Below, piece after piece: positions 34,161-47,106 of a DNA stretch of 64,000 bases (position 1 is its first letter; each line of letters starts with the position of its first letter). This stretch comes from Leucogyrophana mollusca (Eukaryota; Basidiomycota; Agaricomycetes; Boletales): NCBI GenBank assembly GCA_021014945.1, contig MU266347.1, positions 141,215 through 205,214 on the forward strand, read 5' to 3'. Position numbers and translations under genes: made by a program. A model generated the notes under the pieces. The model was not told where the DNA came from. It worked only from the letters and a program-made list of their open reading frames with translations, and made no database searches.

Positions 34161-36619
34161 TCGTGCACCGAGATGGCCGGTCGATGCAACATGTATCGGA
34201 TCGGACTGATTGCGACGACATTCATGACAATATCAGCATTTATTCTACCCCCCTGCACCTTCCACCCCTCCAAGACAACACTACTACGACCAATACAGTA
34301 TACCTGCTGCTTTCTTGTTTGCATGGATCGTCCAACTGCGGATATTTCCCTTGCATCCGTGCCCACTAGACACCTGCCGCGCTCTAAACCGATTTCCTCC
34401 ATCTCTCCCTGTCGTATCTTCTGCTGCCTTTTCTTCTCTCGGGACATCTTTTATTCCTTCCTCCCTTCCTCCACGTTACCTTATCTTACACGGACTTAGT
34501 CTACACGCTCTGTACCTGGGCCTCCTGCATATACGAAGGCAACATCGCCTACTTGCTTTCGAAACTTCTTGTGACGAGGTTGGAGCACGTTTCACTCGTC
34601 AACGTTCGTGCATACGGTCGCTGGCCACGGTTGTGATGCGCACCCAAACTCGGCACCCCTCGTGCACGTTGCACTCCTTGCCGTTTCGATTGATCGGAGG
34701 CATGTCGTTTGACTACTCCAAAAATACTCTGATGTATAACGTATAACGTAGGAGGGTAATGAAAAACAGTCAAGTCGGAAGCCTTGTGACTGATCGGTAT
34801 CGGCTTGGACCGAGTACTGGAGGAACATGGTTTACTGATCGTCGTACTTACATATTCACGGTGACGTCCAAGGAAGCTTCGGCTATCGCGCGGACGGAGC
34901 ATGGCGATGAGAACGTACGAGACGGAGACAGATCGGAGCGAAGATGCATACTTAGTACAACACTGATCTCCACAACGTCGATCACAATCTGACGAAGCAC
35001 GCGAATTGGTCTGCTTCTTCACCAACGTATTGCGTCACAGACTCACGGTACGTGCATATGGTAAGTAGGCCCCATGCCTCATGATCTGTGCGGCCGACCA
35101 GGTCGTCCAGCGCAGCGGTATAGGAGGAGTTTAGTCCAGTTGCAGTTGAGGCTATGTGCAGTTATCCAGGTATCTAGCCGGCCGGTGAATGTCGCTCAAA
35201 GTATATACGGGTCTCCAGGTAGCATCGGGGGCCTACCCGGGGAGGTCGGTGAGAGGGGATCAGCCGCTTTCACGGATGCGAAATGTGTCGCCATAGTTTC
35301 GCAGGCGTCTGGTTGATGGTATTGATTGCTGGTCGGTTTAGACTTTTGGCTAAATGTTCCGCCGCAGTCAAGTGAGTAGATGTTTCGAAGTCACTATCAA
35401 AGTCTACAAGAACGCGACGTTCGAGCTCGTCCAACAAACTCGACGTGCTATCGCGCAGTGCGTGGCGAATCATACGGTTGGGACGCACTAACTTCAAATA
35501 TGCATCATTTAGCGGGCAATTAGCAGCTCTCCACGGTGCGCGTCGTTGGTAGGTCAAAACCTATGTCCCCCTGGTGGGACTGCGGGGGAAGCCCGGACGC
35601 GGTGTAGACCATGGAGGCGTCAGATAATACGTGCGAGGGCGCAACGCCATTTAAGGGTCGCCTCGTCACTCGCTTTGAACCTCTTTGAACTGGTGTTTTC
35701 GTTGAATGTGTCGGGCGTGGTCGAGCTTTAGCCGCGGGCGCCAAGGTAAGACTCGGACGAGCTTGGCTGCGCTGATTGAGGGATACTTACTTACCCATTG
35801 ATAAAATTCGGATACCGAGGACGGCAACGACATCAACCCCACTGGCAGGTGTTGTAGTAGAAAGACAAAGGGATCGCCACAAGAGACATAAACAAAGTAG
35901 ATCTTGGGGCGAAGTGAGCGCTGAAAACCTTTGGGCGCTGGCAGATTTGCATACAAGCTCACCGGCACCAATATCATTGCCCCTGTCTCAGCGAGAGACT
36001 CGGATAATGCGGACCATAGGCGGTAAAACCATGACGACGTGCTGCAACGCCACAGCTTAGGGACAACACGTCGACGTGAAATGATTGCCTGTTCCGAGTT
36101 CTCAACGTCAGTTTGGATGGCAAAGGCACAAATAACAAAGTTTTTGCCAACGACAGCGGGGGCGTTGACGTGATCACCGAGGCTGGATTTCTTGTTGTCA
36201 GCGCTGAAAAATGAACTTACTACTTGGTTTGGACGTGCCATGCACACCATGCATGTCTTGGGTCAGGGACACTGGACGCCGCGCGATGAAGAGCATGATG
36301 CACCTGACCTAGGCAGTGTCGGTAGAACCTGGTCAGTGCAACGCCTCGTTAAGCTGGAATGAGCCCAAGAGAGAACAATGGGCCCTGGGTATAATTCCAT
36401 TCTGCCCAGCTCCAATAAAAGCACAGGAAAAGTTTGGACTCGTTGGAGCCTGTACGGTGCTAGAGTGCTGACTAAGAAGGTGATGAGCATGGATTGATGC
36501 GGCTTTGGTGATGAAGCTTCTGAGTGCAGGTGTACATACGTGGGATCGTTCTTTGTTGGGAATGAACTCAGATGGGCCTTACGCTCTATCCTCCATTACC
36601 GCCCATCTCTTAATTGACC
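34161..36619. other. Long interval without a convincing gene
   Basis: About 2.5 kb. A minus-strand frame of 194 codons (35666-36250) contains two hydrophobic patches (GAMILVPVSLYANLP and PFVFLLQHLPVGLM) but no recognisable family and no support from splicing, so it is not called. The rest is short frames; the right end should hold the G-alpha promoter. Confidence 0.45.
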
Positions 36620-38891
36620 ATGGTGCAACGAATCAGTCATGCCCATTCCGCCTCAGAGCCCATCATGATGCAGACTTTTGACAACACAGAGAAGAACTAT
36701 CAGTTTTACGATGAAGAGGCTGTTCGCATCAGCAATAAAATTGACGAGGACCTAAAGGTAGGTCCCCTTCAACTTGAACTCCGTCGTCAATTTTGTGCTA
36801 ACAGATTGTGCAGAAGGAGCAGTCGAGGCGAAAGGATGCGCAGAGAAGACAAGTAAAGGGTGCACTCTACTCTGGTCTATCAAATACTCCGCGACTCACC
36901 TTAGAATCTCGCGCAGTAATGCTGCTCGGACAGGCAGAATCTGGAAAGTCCACTCTCCAGAAGCAATTTCAACTCTACTACGCATCTCAAGCACTCGATC
37001 ATGAACGACCACTCTGGCGGCCAGTCGTGTACTTCAATATTATCAAGGCCGTCCGGATGATTTTGGACGAATTGGATTTCGAACTTTCAAACATAGCCCT
37101 CGACGAGTCATTAGAAGGCGAAGCTTTGGTTCACGCCCTTGGACCTCTCGGGGACGTGAGCTTCGATTTGGCCCGCCTAAGGAGTAAATTACTTCCCTTG
37201 GTTGCAATGGAGGACTCACTGGCCTCGGAACTGAATAATGGAGTTTCAATCACCGGAAACCGTTCGGGTGTCTACGTTCGTGCCGGGTGGCAGGCCCTTG
37301 TGACCCCTCTGTCGCCTAACCGCAGTCGTGCACTGCCAGGTTCTGGAGGCCCTCCACCCGCCGTGACACATGTGACAAATCTTGCCTCGAGGACGCTCTT
37401 GGCTGCCCAGAGCGAGATAGGCGAGCTCTGGAAGCATCCTGCTGTCCGGATACTCATCGACAACCGGAGAGTGAGGCTTGACGAATCGGCACCCTTGTGA
37501 GGCTTACATGGTTTATCGACGCACTGTTCTTCAACTGACGTGCATAAATTGCAGCTTTCTTGAAAATGTGAAGCGTATATCTGAGCCGGATTATTTGCCC
37601 TCGACAGGTACTTGCGGGCTTGGCTGTTTCGAGGCGTTTGCTTATCGGCTGTTCGTCATCAGATGATATCTTGAATGTACGCCTGCAAACTTTGGGCGTG
37701 GCTGAACACTCGTTCGATATCGATCTCGCCGGCACGCGCTATAACTGGCTCATGTACGATGTTGGTGGTGCGGTGGGTCTAATTTTACATCATTTCCTCT
37801 CCAAGGCGTCTCACGTCTGCTTCAGCGAGGCCAGGCAAGTCTATAGAAGCGTTTTTGCAGATCGTCGAGCTAACAATATGCTGTGGCGTCTTTGTCATCT
37901 TGATCAGCGGCATGCCTGGGTTCCCTATTTCGACGATGGTGAGTGCTTCATCCATCTCCCGATTCTTGGTAGTCGCCACTCCATGGCCTCAGCTGTGCAA
38001 ATTTGAGCGGTTCTTTAGTGGCGACAGGCTTTTGATGCTGGTCACTTGAAGCTCCAGGGTTCCCTGATTCCGATCTTCCTTTAACACAGCCACGGCAATC
38101 ATTTTCCTGGCGCCTATCAGTGCTTTCGACCAGGTAAGGTTGTCCATCTGCCAGTGTGGCGAGCTCCACCGGCACTTGCCATTCCCTGTGCACCCCAGAC
38201 TCACCTCTTGGTCTCTTCTTTACCCAGTACCTGGAAGAAGACCCGAGGACGAATCGGGTGGATGACTCTTTGCAGCTGTTTACTGCCATATGCTCAAATA
38301 AGCTGCTGAAAAACTCGCATCTGGTGCTGCTCCTAAACAAGGTCGGCTCCATCTTTTACCTCCCTGGAGCATATGCTGACTGGATTACCTCACGGAAGAC
38401 CGACCTCCTCAAAAAGAAGCTTGCGGCTGGCACCAAAGTCCGGAAGTTGTAAGCCCTCTTTGTCGATACCGGACTTGATGCTTTTACCGCCGACTGACGC
38501 CTGAGGATAGTATCACATCCTATGGCGACCGCCCGAACACCTATGCAGACGTCTCGGAGTACTTCCGCGCCCACTTCATACAGGTTCATAGGCGACATGA
38601 TATCTCCCGCCGCGCACTGTATGCGGTAGGTCACTCTTCTCATCGTCGTAGATTCAGCTGATGTGTTGGTTGTGCTTAGCACTTCACATCTATGCTTGTG
38701 AGTCGCCTGTGTGGTGGTCTTGGGCTCAATGCTAACTTTTGGTAGGATATCCGCGCTACCCAAAGCATTATCATCAATGGTATGACCCTATCCTTCCCTC
38801 CGCGTGGGCCGACATTCTAACTAGCCATCTAATCGTGTTAGTGGGCGAGGCTATAATCCGATCGCATATAGCGAAGACCGGCCTCGCCTAA
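36620..38891 (+). CDS. G-protein alpha subunit, divergent basidiomycete family
   Basis: Thirteen exons: 36620-36757, 36805-37496, 37555-37607, 37663-37772, 37826-37834 (9 bases), 37908-37938, 38090-38133, 38228-38341, 38399-38448, 38511-38625, 38680-38697, 38746-38779 and 38842-38891; 485 residues versus ~355 in canonical G-alpha. Motifs: P-loop LLGQAESGKST (residues ~86-96); an enlarged helical domain with a ~100-residue insertion; switch I DILNVRLQTLGV with Arg and Thr kept; switch II DVGGARGQRHAW, where the catalytic Gln of DVGGQ is Ala; guanine-specificity LLLNKTD; and HFTSMLD in place of FTCATD. The N terminus MVQRIS lacks the MGC acylation site. It probably binds GTP but hydrolyses it poorly. 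The intron between the 9-base exon and the next starts GC. The partner receptor is unknown. Confidence 0.88.
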
Positions 38892-40205
38892 AGCATATTC
38901 CATTTGACGACGTGTTCCCTTTTGGAGCTTCCTTCACTCATGAGACAAAACGTTACCCCTCTTCACCACATCGCTCTCAAGTTCTTCACTATTGATTGTC
39001 ACTTACTTACTACTACACTACCCTCAATATCGTCTAAACGCATTAACTTGAACGTCTTTGCCCCCTAGAGCGCTTTTGAAACTGTTTTTTGATGTTCGTT
39101 GGGCTGCGCGATGAGAACTCGCGTGTAATGCAATTCGCACCGATAAACCTCTGAAGGTTATTTGTCCTTGTTATCTTAAGAGGGTTGCCATCAGACATCT
39201 TTAGCTATCTTCAGTAAACTACTACTCCCGTCAGGTCTCTACGTTGGAATGAATGGGGATCGGATGCTACAGGGCGCAATGCTGGCGAGCGAACTGTATT
39301 ATCCGCTCTTGCTTACTCTCCCCCCTCGATTACGCTAAGTGTGGAGATCGTGATCCGCTCATAGGTTTTGACGTTCAACAGATGTGCCGTCCGACTTCAG
39401 CTCGACAGATCAATTTGGTTGGGGCGGAGCAACGGTGCACAGGCCAAGTGTTTGTCCCATCGACCTACGTCAATGACTAGACAGTTGGCCAGAACAGATG
39501 TTCTGCTATTGGAAGGACATCGTGGCTTTATGTCTGAATGCTCGACGAAACGGCTATGCGGATTAGATGTCGGGTTTCGGACATCATATGTGATAGACTA
39601 CTATCTGCAGACTGATTCAGAGCCTAGGTACGCCCGACTACGCGTCTCGACATCACTGAGAATTATTTGTCTGGCAGCATAACGGCCCATGATGACTTGA
39701 CGGAGTCAGGAGGTCGAACTTGTCGGTTAAATTGTTCCCTCTATGAAAATCGGGCCATCACTCGATTTTCATTCATTGCTTTAATTTCCAGGCCATCCCC
39801 CCGACATGCGTCAGTCGTCGCGGGACGGCGGCGCTTCACTGATCCTGCAGGTTCCTGTTAGCCAAGTATTGCCACACGTCGTGATACCCCCATGTGAATT
39901 TGGCGTTGTACGAGGGCCCTCCTTCCCGGATGTCTCCTGGACCGGGCGCCAACTTTGTAGGGGGCCATCCTTTCTCAGCTGATTCTAACACGATTTCAGC
40001 ATACGCCAAGGAGAATAAGATAAATTCGATGTATACTGGCATGACATCCCGTTGGAAAATAGGTACGCAGCTGTCTAATCGTACACAGACTCGATTGAGG
40101 CGGCATGACCCACGAGAGTGTGGACTTTCCGTGGTTTACAAGATAACGTCCTTAGTTACAAGAATTACAAGGTACATATCAAGCTGCTGAGAGTTCGCAA
40201 ATGGG
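38892..40205. other. Interval with only fragments
   Basis: 1.3 kb between the G-alpha stop and the AKR stop. A minus-strand piece at 39836-40042 encodes a plausible peptide with PPTKLAPGPGDIREGG and FTWGYHDVWQYLANR, but it has no identifiable start, family or partner exons and may be a relic. Nothing else was found. Confidence 0.4.
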
Positions 40206-41719
<1,514 letters not shown>

Positions 41720-42935
41720 TGTAGTATACACTGGGAGTTGAGATGGGGGAAATGGCAAGCAAGACCACCTGCTCTTATACCTTGGCATTTGGATGAATTA
41801 TAAATCACCATTGGTCCGGAGATTGAGAACGAGGGTAGCATGGGCAATCCACCTTCTGTTACGAGCAGACCACAAGCTTGGGTGGTTCCTTGTGGGGGAT
41901 GGCGTCATTTGGGGGCGCTTCAGATTGCACGTACATGGTGATTTGATGTCCCAAACGAGTTGGTCTGCTTTGTATTGGTGCGTTGAGGCGGATATATAAG
42001 CCAATGACGAAACACCACCAAAGTGAAGCGAACAACTAGAATGGTGCACATTACTGTATACATGACCGGCGACGTACCATTTTGACGTACCGAGTACGAA
42101 AAACGGGCCCCAGTTGGCTTCTGATCGAAGGCGAGCATTATATAGCCTGGAAGGTTCTTGATTCTACGTTTACCAAACATGAGAAAAACTGGTTCGGTGC
42201 TCCTGCCCTATCACAAAGCCAGATGGTTGGAAGAGGCTTGTGCTTCTCGCCGCACGCACCTCCCAATCCATCCGAGCAGCATAGTACGCGTTTGTAGAGA
42301 CATGCTATGCACGCAGCTCGATTGTCCACCAAGAAAACCGATAAAGTTTCGTGGTTGACTTCAATCTTGGTTAGTTGGTTCCCATGGTTGACCTGGGGTC
42401 CCTTCAAGGTGCCAGTTCCAAAGGCAAGTTGCGCTCGGATGCCACCCCGAAGATCATGGGGGACGGAAGTAAGCCGTGATTTCCCATTGTGGGCTAAGCG
42501 CTAGGAGGCAGCCAAATTGGGTTTTGGGAGACCTTGTTGGTCAATACCTCAGCTGTGGTGTGTCGTCACGCACAGCCAGCAAAATCGTTTGACCTCAACT
42601 TCCTTGGTGTGGCGTTCGTAACTGTAGCCCAGGATGGAAGTCATTGGGTGTGTTAGCGCTAGGGAGGATGGGGCCACAGTGACAGGTGTACTCGGGCTCG
42701 GTGACTCTAAGTGCCGATCTGGCTTGGCAGCAGTTTCTTGGACGAAGCCCAAACTTTCAACTGGAACTTAGTATGTGCATGTGCATACTGTAACAGCATG
42801 CCTCTGTTCCCTGAGTGCTGACCTAGACTCAGCCCAAAAAAATTTGGTATTACTCATGATGACAGACGTAGGTAGGTGGGGTATACTATGCATAATTTGG
42901 TACTTGTACTACCACTGGCCCCCAAGTCTGGTATA
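41720..42935. other. Intergenic interval
   Basis: 1.2 kb, mostly short frames. A good TATATAAG box lies at about 41,990-41,997 on the plus strand with an ATG about 45 bases later, but the frame closes after 14 codons and no spliced continuation could be supported. It may be a promoter of a lost or non-coding transcript. Confidence 0.4.
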
Positions 42936-45209
42936 TCAGACAGCTGGAGCGAATGGATACCCAACCGTGGGGCTCGTCAAACCAGCCAAAAACCGCACGT
43001 CCCATGCACCGTCTTCGCCAAACACTTCTTGCCTCCCACCGCTCCTGCCCTCAGCTTCCAGCCACCTCACCGCCTGCTCCGCAGTCGCTCGCGCCTCGGG
43101 GTTCCGGCTCCACAGGTTCACGACGAAGCCCCACATGTCGTCGTCGAGCCCGCGTGCGTCGTATTCCGGCCCTGTTGGGCGCGCGGGTGTCCGGCCGAGG
43201 AGTTTTTGTTGATAGACGTCGGCCATGCCGTAGAACGGGTAGTTTCCGGTGTAGATCTGCGTTTCATTTATTCATTTTATGTCAATGCGGTGAGTCGGGG
43301 CGGGTGCGCACCTCGTAGCAGATACACCCGAACGAGTACATGTCGCACCGGCGCTGGTCGAGCGCTCTGATGGTATCGGGGTCTGCACCGAGCAGCTCTG
43401 GCCCGCAGTAGTTTAGGGTTCCCTTGCTGCGTAGTTGTGTGGACGAGGGGAGGATGGCTTGCGAGATACTAGTCGTCGCAAGTCCGAAATCAGCCAGGCA
43501 AGCGCGCCCAGATGCGGTGATGAGGATGTTGGCCTGGTAAACCAGAACGTAAGTAAGTTTTATACAAAAATGGATACCACTCACACCCTTGAGGTCGCCG
43601 TGGACTACGGTCGGCTGAGAGGTGTGCAAGTACTCGAGCCCCCTCGCTACGTCCAATATCTGGCGGGATGCGATAAGTGTGAATTGCTTAGGGTCGGTAT
43701 CTCGGAAGAAGCCTACGCACAAGAAATGATCTGTCTGCTCCGGGATTCTTTCGAAGGTATATGGTGAGTGATGCGTTCTCCATCCACGGCGAGATCATGC
43801 AGCTATCGCCATCTGCGCGGTAGACGCCGTAGAAAGGGAGACAGTTTGGATGGCGGAGATGCCGCCAGACGATGGCTTCGTGAGCGAATTCCTTTTAGTT
43901 CGTTCCAACATTTTGAGCACAGATACTGGTAGCGCTGCGGGACCAAGTAAATAAAAACTGTACCTTCAAGATTTCTGCGAGCTCTTTATCACCCGCCTTC
44001 AGCTTTTTGACTGCAACCAAGCGATCTTGTATCTTCGCTTTATACACTGCGCCAAACGACCCGCTATATAGGGGATCATCGCTCAGAATGGTTACATCGT
44101 GCAAAACCAGGCTCCCGGGGTATAAAGCAGACTTCCGGGAGAGGCGAATGAGCGCGTCTAAAAAACGCCGTCGGTACCATTCATCCAGCTCGGGGACATG
44201 CGCGTCTGTTAGCTATGTAGAGGGGTATCGTCAATTGATAAGTATGAGAGTCGAGGGCGGACGATTGAAATGGAAGCGGCGTACGGCTTGAAGGAGATCG
44301 ACCATTGCTTGCGCGGGTTCGCCGCTTAAAGCGAACATATGTCGAGCGTTTTCGGCGTGGGTTGCCACTTCGGCCACGAGGGCCCCGACGTGTGCGATGT
44401 CTATCGCAGCCCCACCGGAATTTTCCATGAGGCTCAGGTTGCACACGTGTTGCTCAATGACGCTCTGGATGTGCAATTAGCAGGTGAGGATCTTCTCATC
44501 AGAAGGTAGTGCGTGCCAACCTGCTCGAGAAGTCCCAGCAGAGTAGTTTTGACCTCCTTGTGATTCAGGAGGCACCACAACCCTCCTTCCTCGTGCCATT
44601 CAGCCACACTGGTGGTCAGAGGGTCGAGAAGACTGGGGTAGGTGGTGATGAATATGCGATGATGTCATGGTACCTGCAGTAATTTCACCTAGAGTCATCG
44701 GTGCAACACTTGAGATGCGTAAATGTGTACGCAACAAGGCTCTACTTAAAGGGTCAGACACGCATCAGCCACCCAATCGAGCGGCTTACAGGAAATATAG
44801 GCGTGCTCCTCAGGAGGGCGTCGCACCTACCGCGATCCGCGTCCGACAACCCTTGAAAGCCAAACACAAGCTGCTGTACCTTATATTTCATTGCATCGCT
44901 CAGCGTCCCAGCCGCTGTACCCGGCGTGTCAGTGCGGCTATGACGGGCGTTAACGATGTCGTCGGTGCTGATTGGCAACGGAATCGTCGATAATGAGGGA
45001 TTGTTCACGCGCCAGGTGTCGAAAGTACTGCTGGGGGGCGGAGGATGCGCAGCGCCGTGATGTGCGCGGGCGGGTTTGGGCTTTGTGGCTTTGCTGGCGA
45101 CTGTACCCCATTTGACGAGAACGTTCGGTGAGCTGAGGTGCAGGTCGCGGTTGTGCAAGTTCAGATTATCCACCGGCTTCCTGCAGACCGCACAATAAGA
45201 CACGGACAT
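42936..45209 (-). CDS. TKL-like protein kinase with N-terminal zinc-finger-like motif
   Basis: Nine minus-strand exons: 45209-44790, 44741-44689, 44632-44521, 44464-44285, 44212-43964, 43891-43721, 43659-43585, 43533-43312 and 43256-42936; 600 residues. Residues ~5-25 (YCAVCRKPVDNLNLHNRDLH) have a CxxC...H...H spacing like a C2H2 finger. A disordered segment and a helical domain (TTSVAEWHEEGGLWCLLNHK) follow. The kinase domain has G-loop SGSFGAVYKAK, the VAVKKL lysine, the catalytic loop HGDLKGANILI (HGD instead of HRD), DFGLATT, GPELLG in place of APE, and a C-lobe ending NLWSRNPEARATAEQAVRWL. Lys, both Asp residues and Asn are kept, so activity is likely. Many agaricomycetes carry large sets of such kinases without known substrates. 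The TATAAAT ~92 bases upstream fits a core promoter. Confidence 0.85.
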
Positions 45210-46049
45210 GGAAGAGGTAGTCAATTGTAGATGGTTGGGTATCGGCTTGGAGGCTGGGTCCGAATGTGGGGTGCTACTGCGCCGGGCGATGGCAGATGGA
45301 TCGATTTATAAGTAGATAAACTTATCGGTTGCCGTGTGATGTCTGGATATATAGCGTCTAAGCGCCTTCACCCCACGTGTAGGATGTATGTTTCTGCAAC
45401 CCAGAAAAATGCGAGCTGGAACGCACATCACGGGGAATTGGTCGCTGCTCAACCGTAACGAACAAGGTGGCGGTTGTGTGACGTTGGGACGCACAAGCTA
45501 CAGTTATTCACTCTCATTTGCGAGCAGAAAATAGTAGATGAAAACGAGACGTGGGGAAATTGACATGCCCCGCATCTGCGGGATGCATAAGAACAACGCA
45601 CCCACGAGACAACAAAGTTTTCCAGCTCATTGGTCAACCATGCATCGGACTTCCGATCGGCGACCGTCGATCATGGACCCTCAGAAAACTCGCTCCGGCA
45701 TCTCCCGGAGATCGCCACATAAATAACAAAGCGAACCTTGTATTTTCCTTCCACTTACTGCCAACTCCTTACTTTATCACTCTTCCGCTCGCCAACCACA
45801 TGGAAGGGACATTTTTTGTCTGGCATAGAGGGACTTCTGGAGCTTCGCTTTCGCTAGCAGCACTATGCCCTTTGTTTCAGACAAAGGGCTATGATGGTCT
45901 TCTAGATAGTGGTGAAAGCTACATCAATGTAATTCGTAATGCGAACTGCTTTCGCCATTCGCTTCAATCGATTTACTACTGGACAAATTCCTGAAATCTG
46001 ATCAACTCGGACGTCCTTCGACTTGGAGGTCCCTAGTTCCGCAGTGTCG
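45210..46049. other. Intergenic interval upstream of the kinase
   Basis: 840 bases. It contains the kinase promoter and the 3' side of the next minus-strand gene. A plus-strand frame (45,551-45,994) has no start context or domain and is not called. Confidence 0.45.
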
Positions 46050-46749
46050 TTACTCCAAGAGCTGAGGAGTCCGTGAACCTCCCGCTCCGACAATAGCATG
46101 GTCGTGATGTGCCTCCCGGATAATATTGTGGTATTCGGAGTGTACATAATATACAGGGATGCGATAGTGCTGATGCGGATCGAAGAACGCAGAGTCGTCA
46201 TCTACGACGACGATTGCCTGCGTTTTGTGCTCAGAGAGACAGTTGGCCATGAAGGTAAATTGATAGGACTCACGCAGTCACGGAGAACTTCAGGGAGGTA
46301 AAGACAATGCTCAGTTTGACGACATTGCCCATGAGCTCGGACCAGCCGCGCTCATCCAAGAGAATTAATCCTTCGTCCTCTTCCCCATGGGTCCGATAAA
46401 AGCGAGCGTAAATCGAGACCTCTGGCTTATACCTGAACTCGGATATCCACCAGTCGTCCTTTGTAGCAAACCTGCTGATGAACATATCCACCGCTTTCTA
46501 AAGCAGCACATAATCCATTGCACATCAGCTGGCACAGCATGGGCCACACAGTGACAGGGGACTTGCTCTGTAGCTCATCGCCTGGAGTGCGGCCCTTCCG
46601 AACGCACGCCTCTCGTCCCGGCAGGTGACGATGACCTGAGGAGGTATTGAGAGGGCGGCTGAAACATAGTCATGGAGGGTTGCGATGGCGGCGATGACGT
46701 CCCCGGGGAGAGTGGGAGCTTGCGAGGACTGCCGAGTTGAGGCGTTCAT
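46050..46749 (-). CDS. Unrecognised small protein, three exons, one GC-AG intron
   Basis: Proposed exons 46749-46567, 46497-46282 and 46217-46050 on the minus strand; about 188 residues. Sequence features: IAAIATLHDYVSAALSIPPQ in exon 1; DDWWISEFRYKPEVSIYARF and LILLDERGWSELMGNVVKL in exon 2; VVVDDDSAFFDPHQHYRIPV and YHNIIREAHHDHAIVG in exon 3. The first intron (46566-46498) begins GCAAGT and ends TTTAG; no GT donor is available there. The second donor is ambiguous: GTGACT at 46281 keeps frame, whereas the better-looking GTGAGT at 46273 does not. I do not recognise the family and infer no function. Coherent aromatic-rich sequence across three exons supports a real gene. Confidence 0.55.
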
Positions 46750-46918
46750 CGTAGGCGTACAGAGCAATACGAAGCTTAAGGGGTCTTGGGAATGCGTCCC
46801 TCGCCGAGAACTGCCATGCTAGGAACGTGAGGCTTGTAAGTTGGCCAGCCGCAGCGTGTGTGAAGTTGTACCTGTCAATTGATTACTTATATAAGATATC
46901 AATGTCAACCTTTCCATC

Positions 46919-46992
46919 GGTTTGATGGCGTAGTTGGTTATCGCATCTGTCTAACACACAGAAGGTCCCCAGTTCGAGCCTGGGTCAAATCA
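46919..46992 (+). tRNA. tRNA-Val, anticodon AAC
   Basis: A 74-base cloverleaf without intron. Acceptor stem GGTTTGA pairs with TCAAATC (one G-T pair), with A as discriminator. The D-arm contains TGGCGTAGTTGG (box A), the anticodon arm TCTGT-CTAACAC-ACAGA shows AAC, the variable loop is AGGTC, and the T-arm is CCCAG-TTCGAGC-CTGGG (box B). TTTT follows immediately (46993-46996), the pol III terminator. AAC is read as IAC after deamination and decodes GUU, GUC and GUA. The gene sits 114 bases upstream of the NLR start codon on the same strand. Confidence 0.95.
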
Positions 46993-47106
46993 TTTTGACT
47001 GTTTCTTGCATTTACGGCGTGCTTTTTGTACCAGACTATAAACGCTGGTTGGATGAGTGTTGGATCATGATGGGCGCTTTTTCGAGGCTGCAGAATTTTG
47101 GTATCG

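Noticed and set aside
35666..36250. Minus-strand open frame of 194 codons with hydrophobic patches
   Set aside because: No domain, no splice partners, mixed composition, and overlapping open frames on both strands; length alone is not enough.
39836..40042. Minus-strand peptide fragment next to the AKR gene
   Set aside because: It looks protein-like, but no family, start or further exons could be found; left as a possible relic.
42000..42300. A gene driven by the TATATAAG box at about 41,990
   Set aside because: The first ATG opens only 14 codons and no splice joins it convincingly to the 42,082-42,297 frame.
45551..45994. Plus-strand open frame of ~147 codons between the kinase and the small unknown gene
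   Set aside because: It lacks an ATG at its 5' end, has no recognisable motif and lies in what should be promoter sequence.
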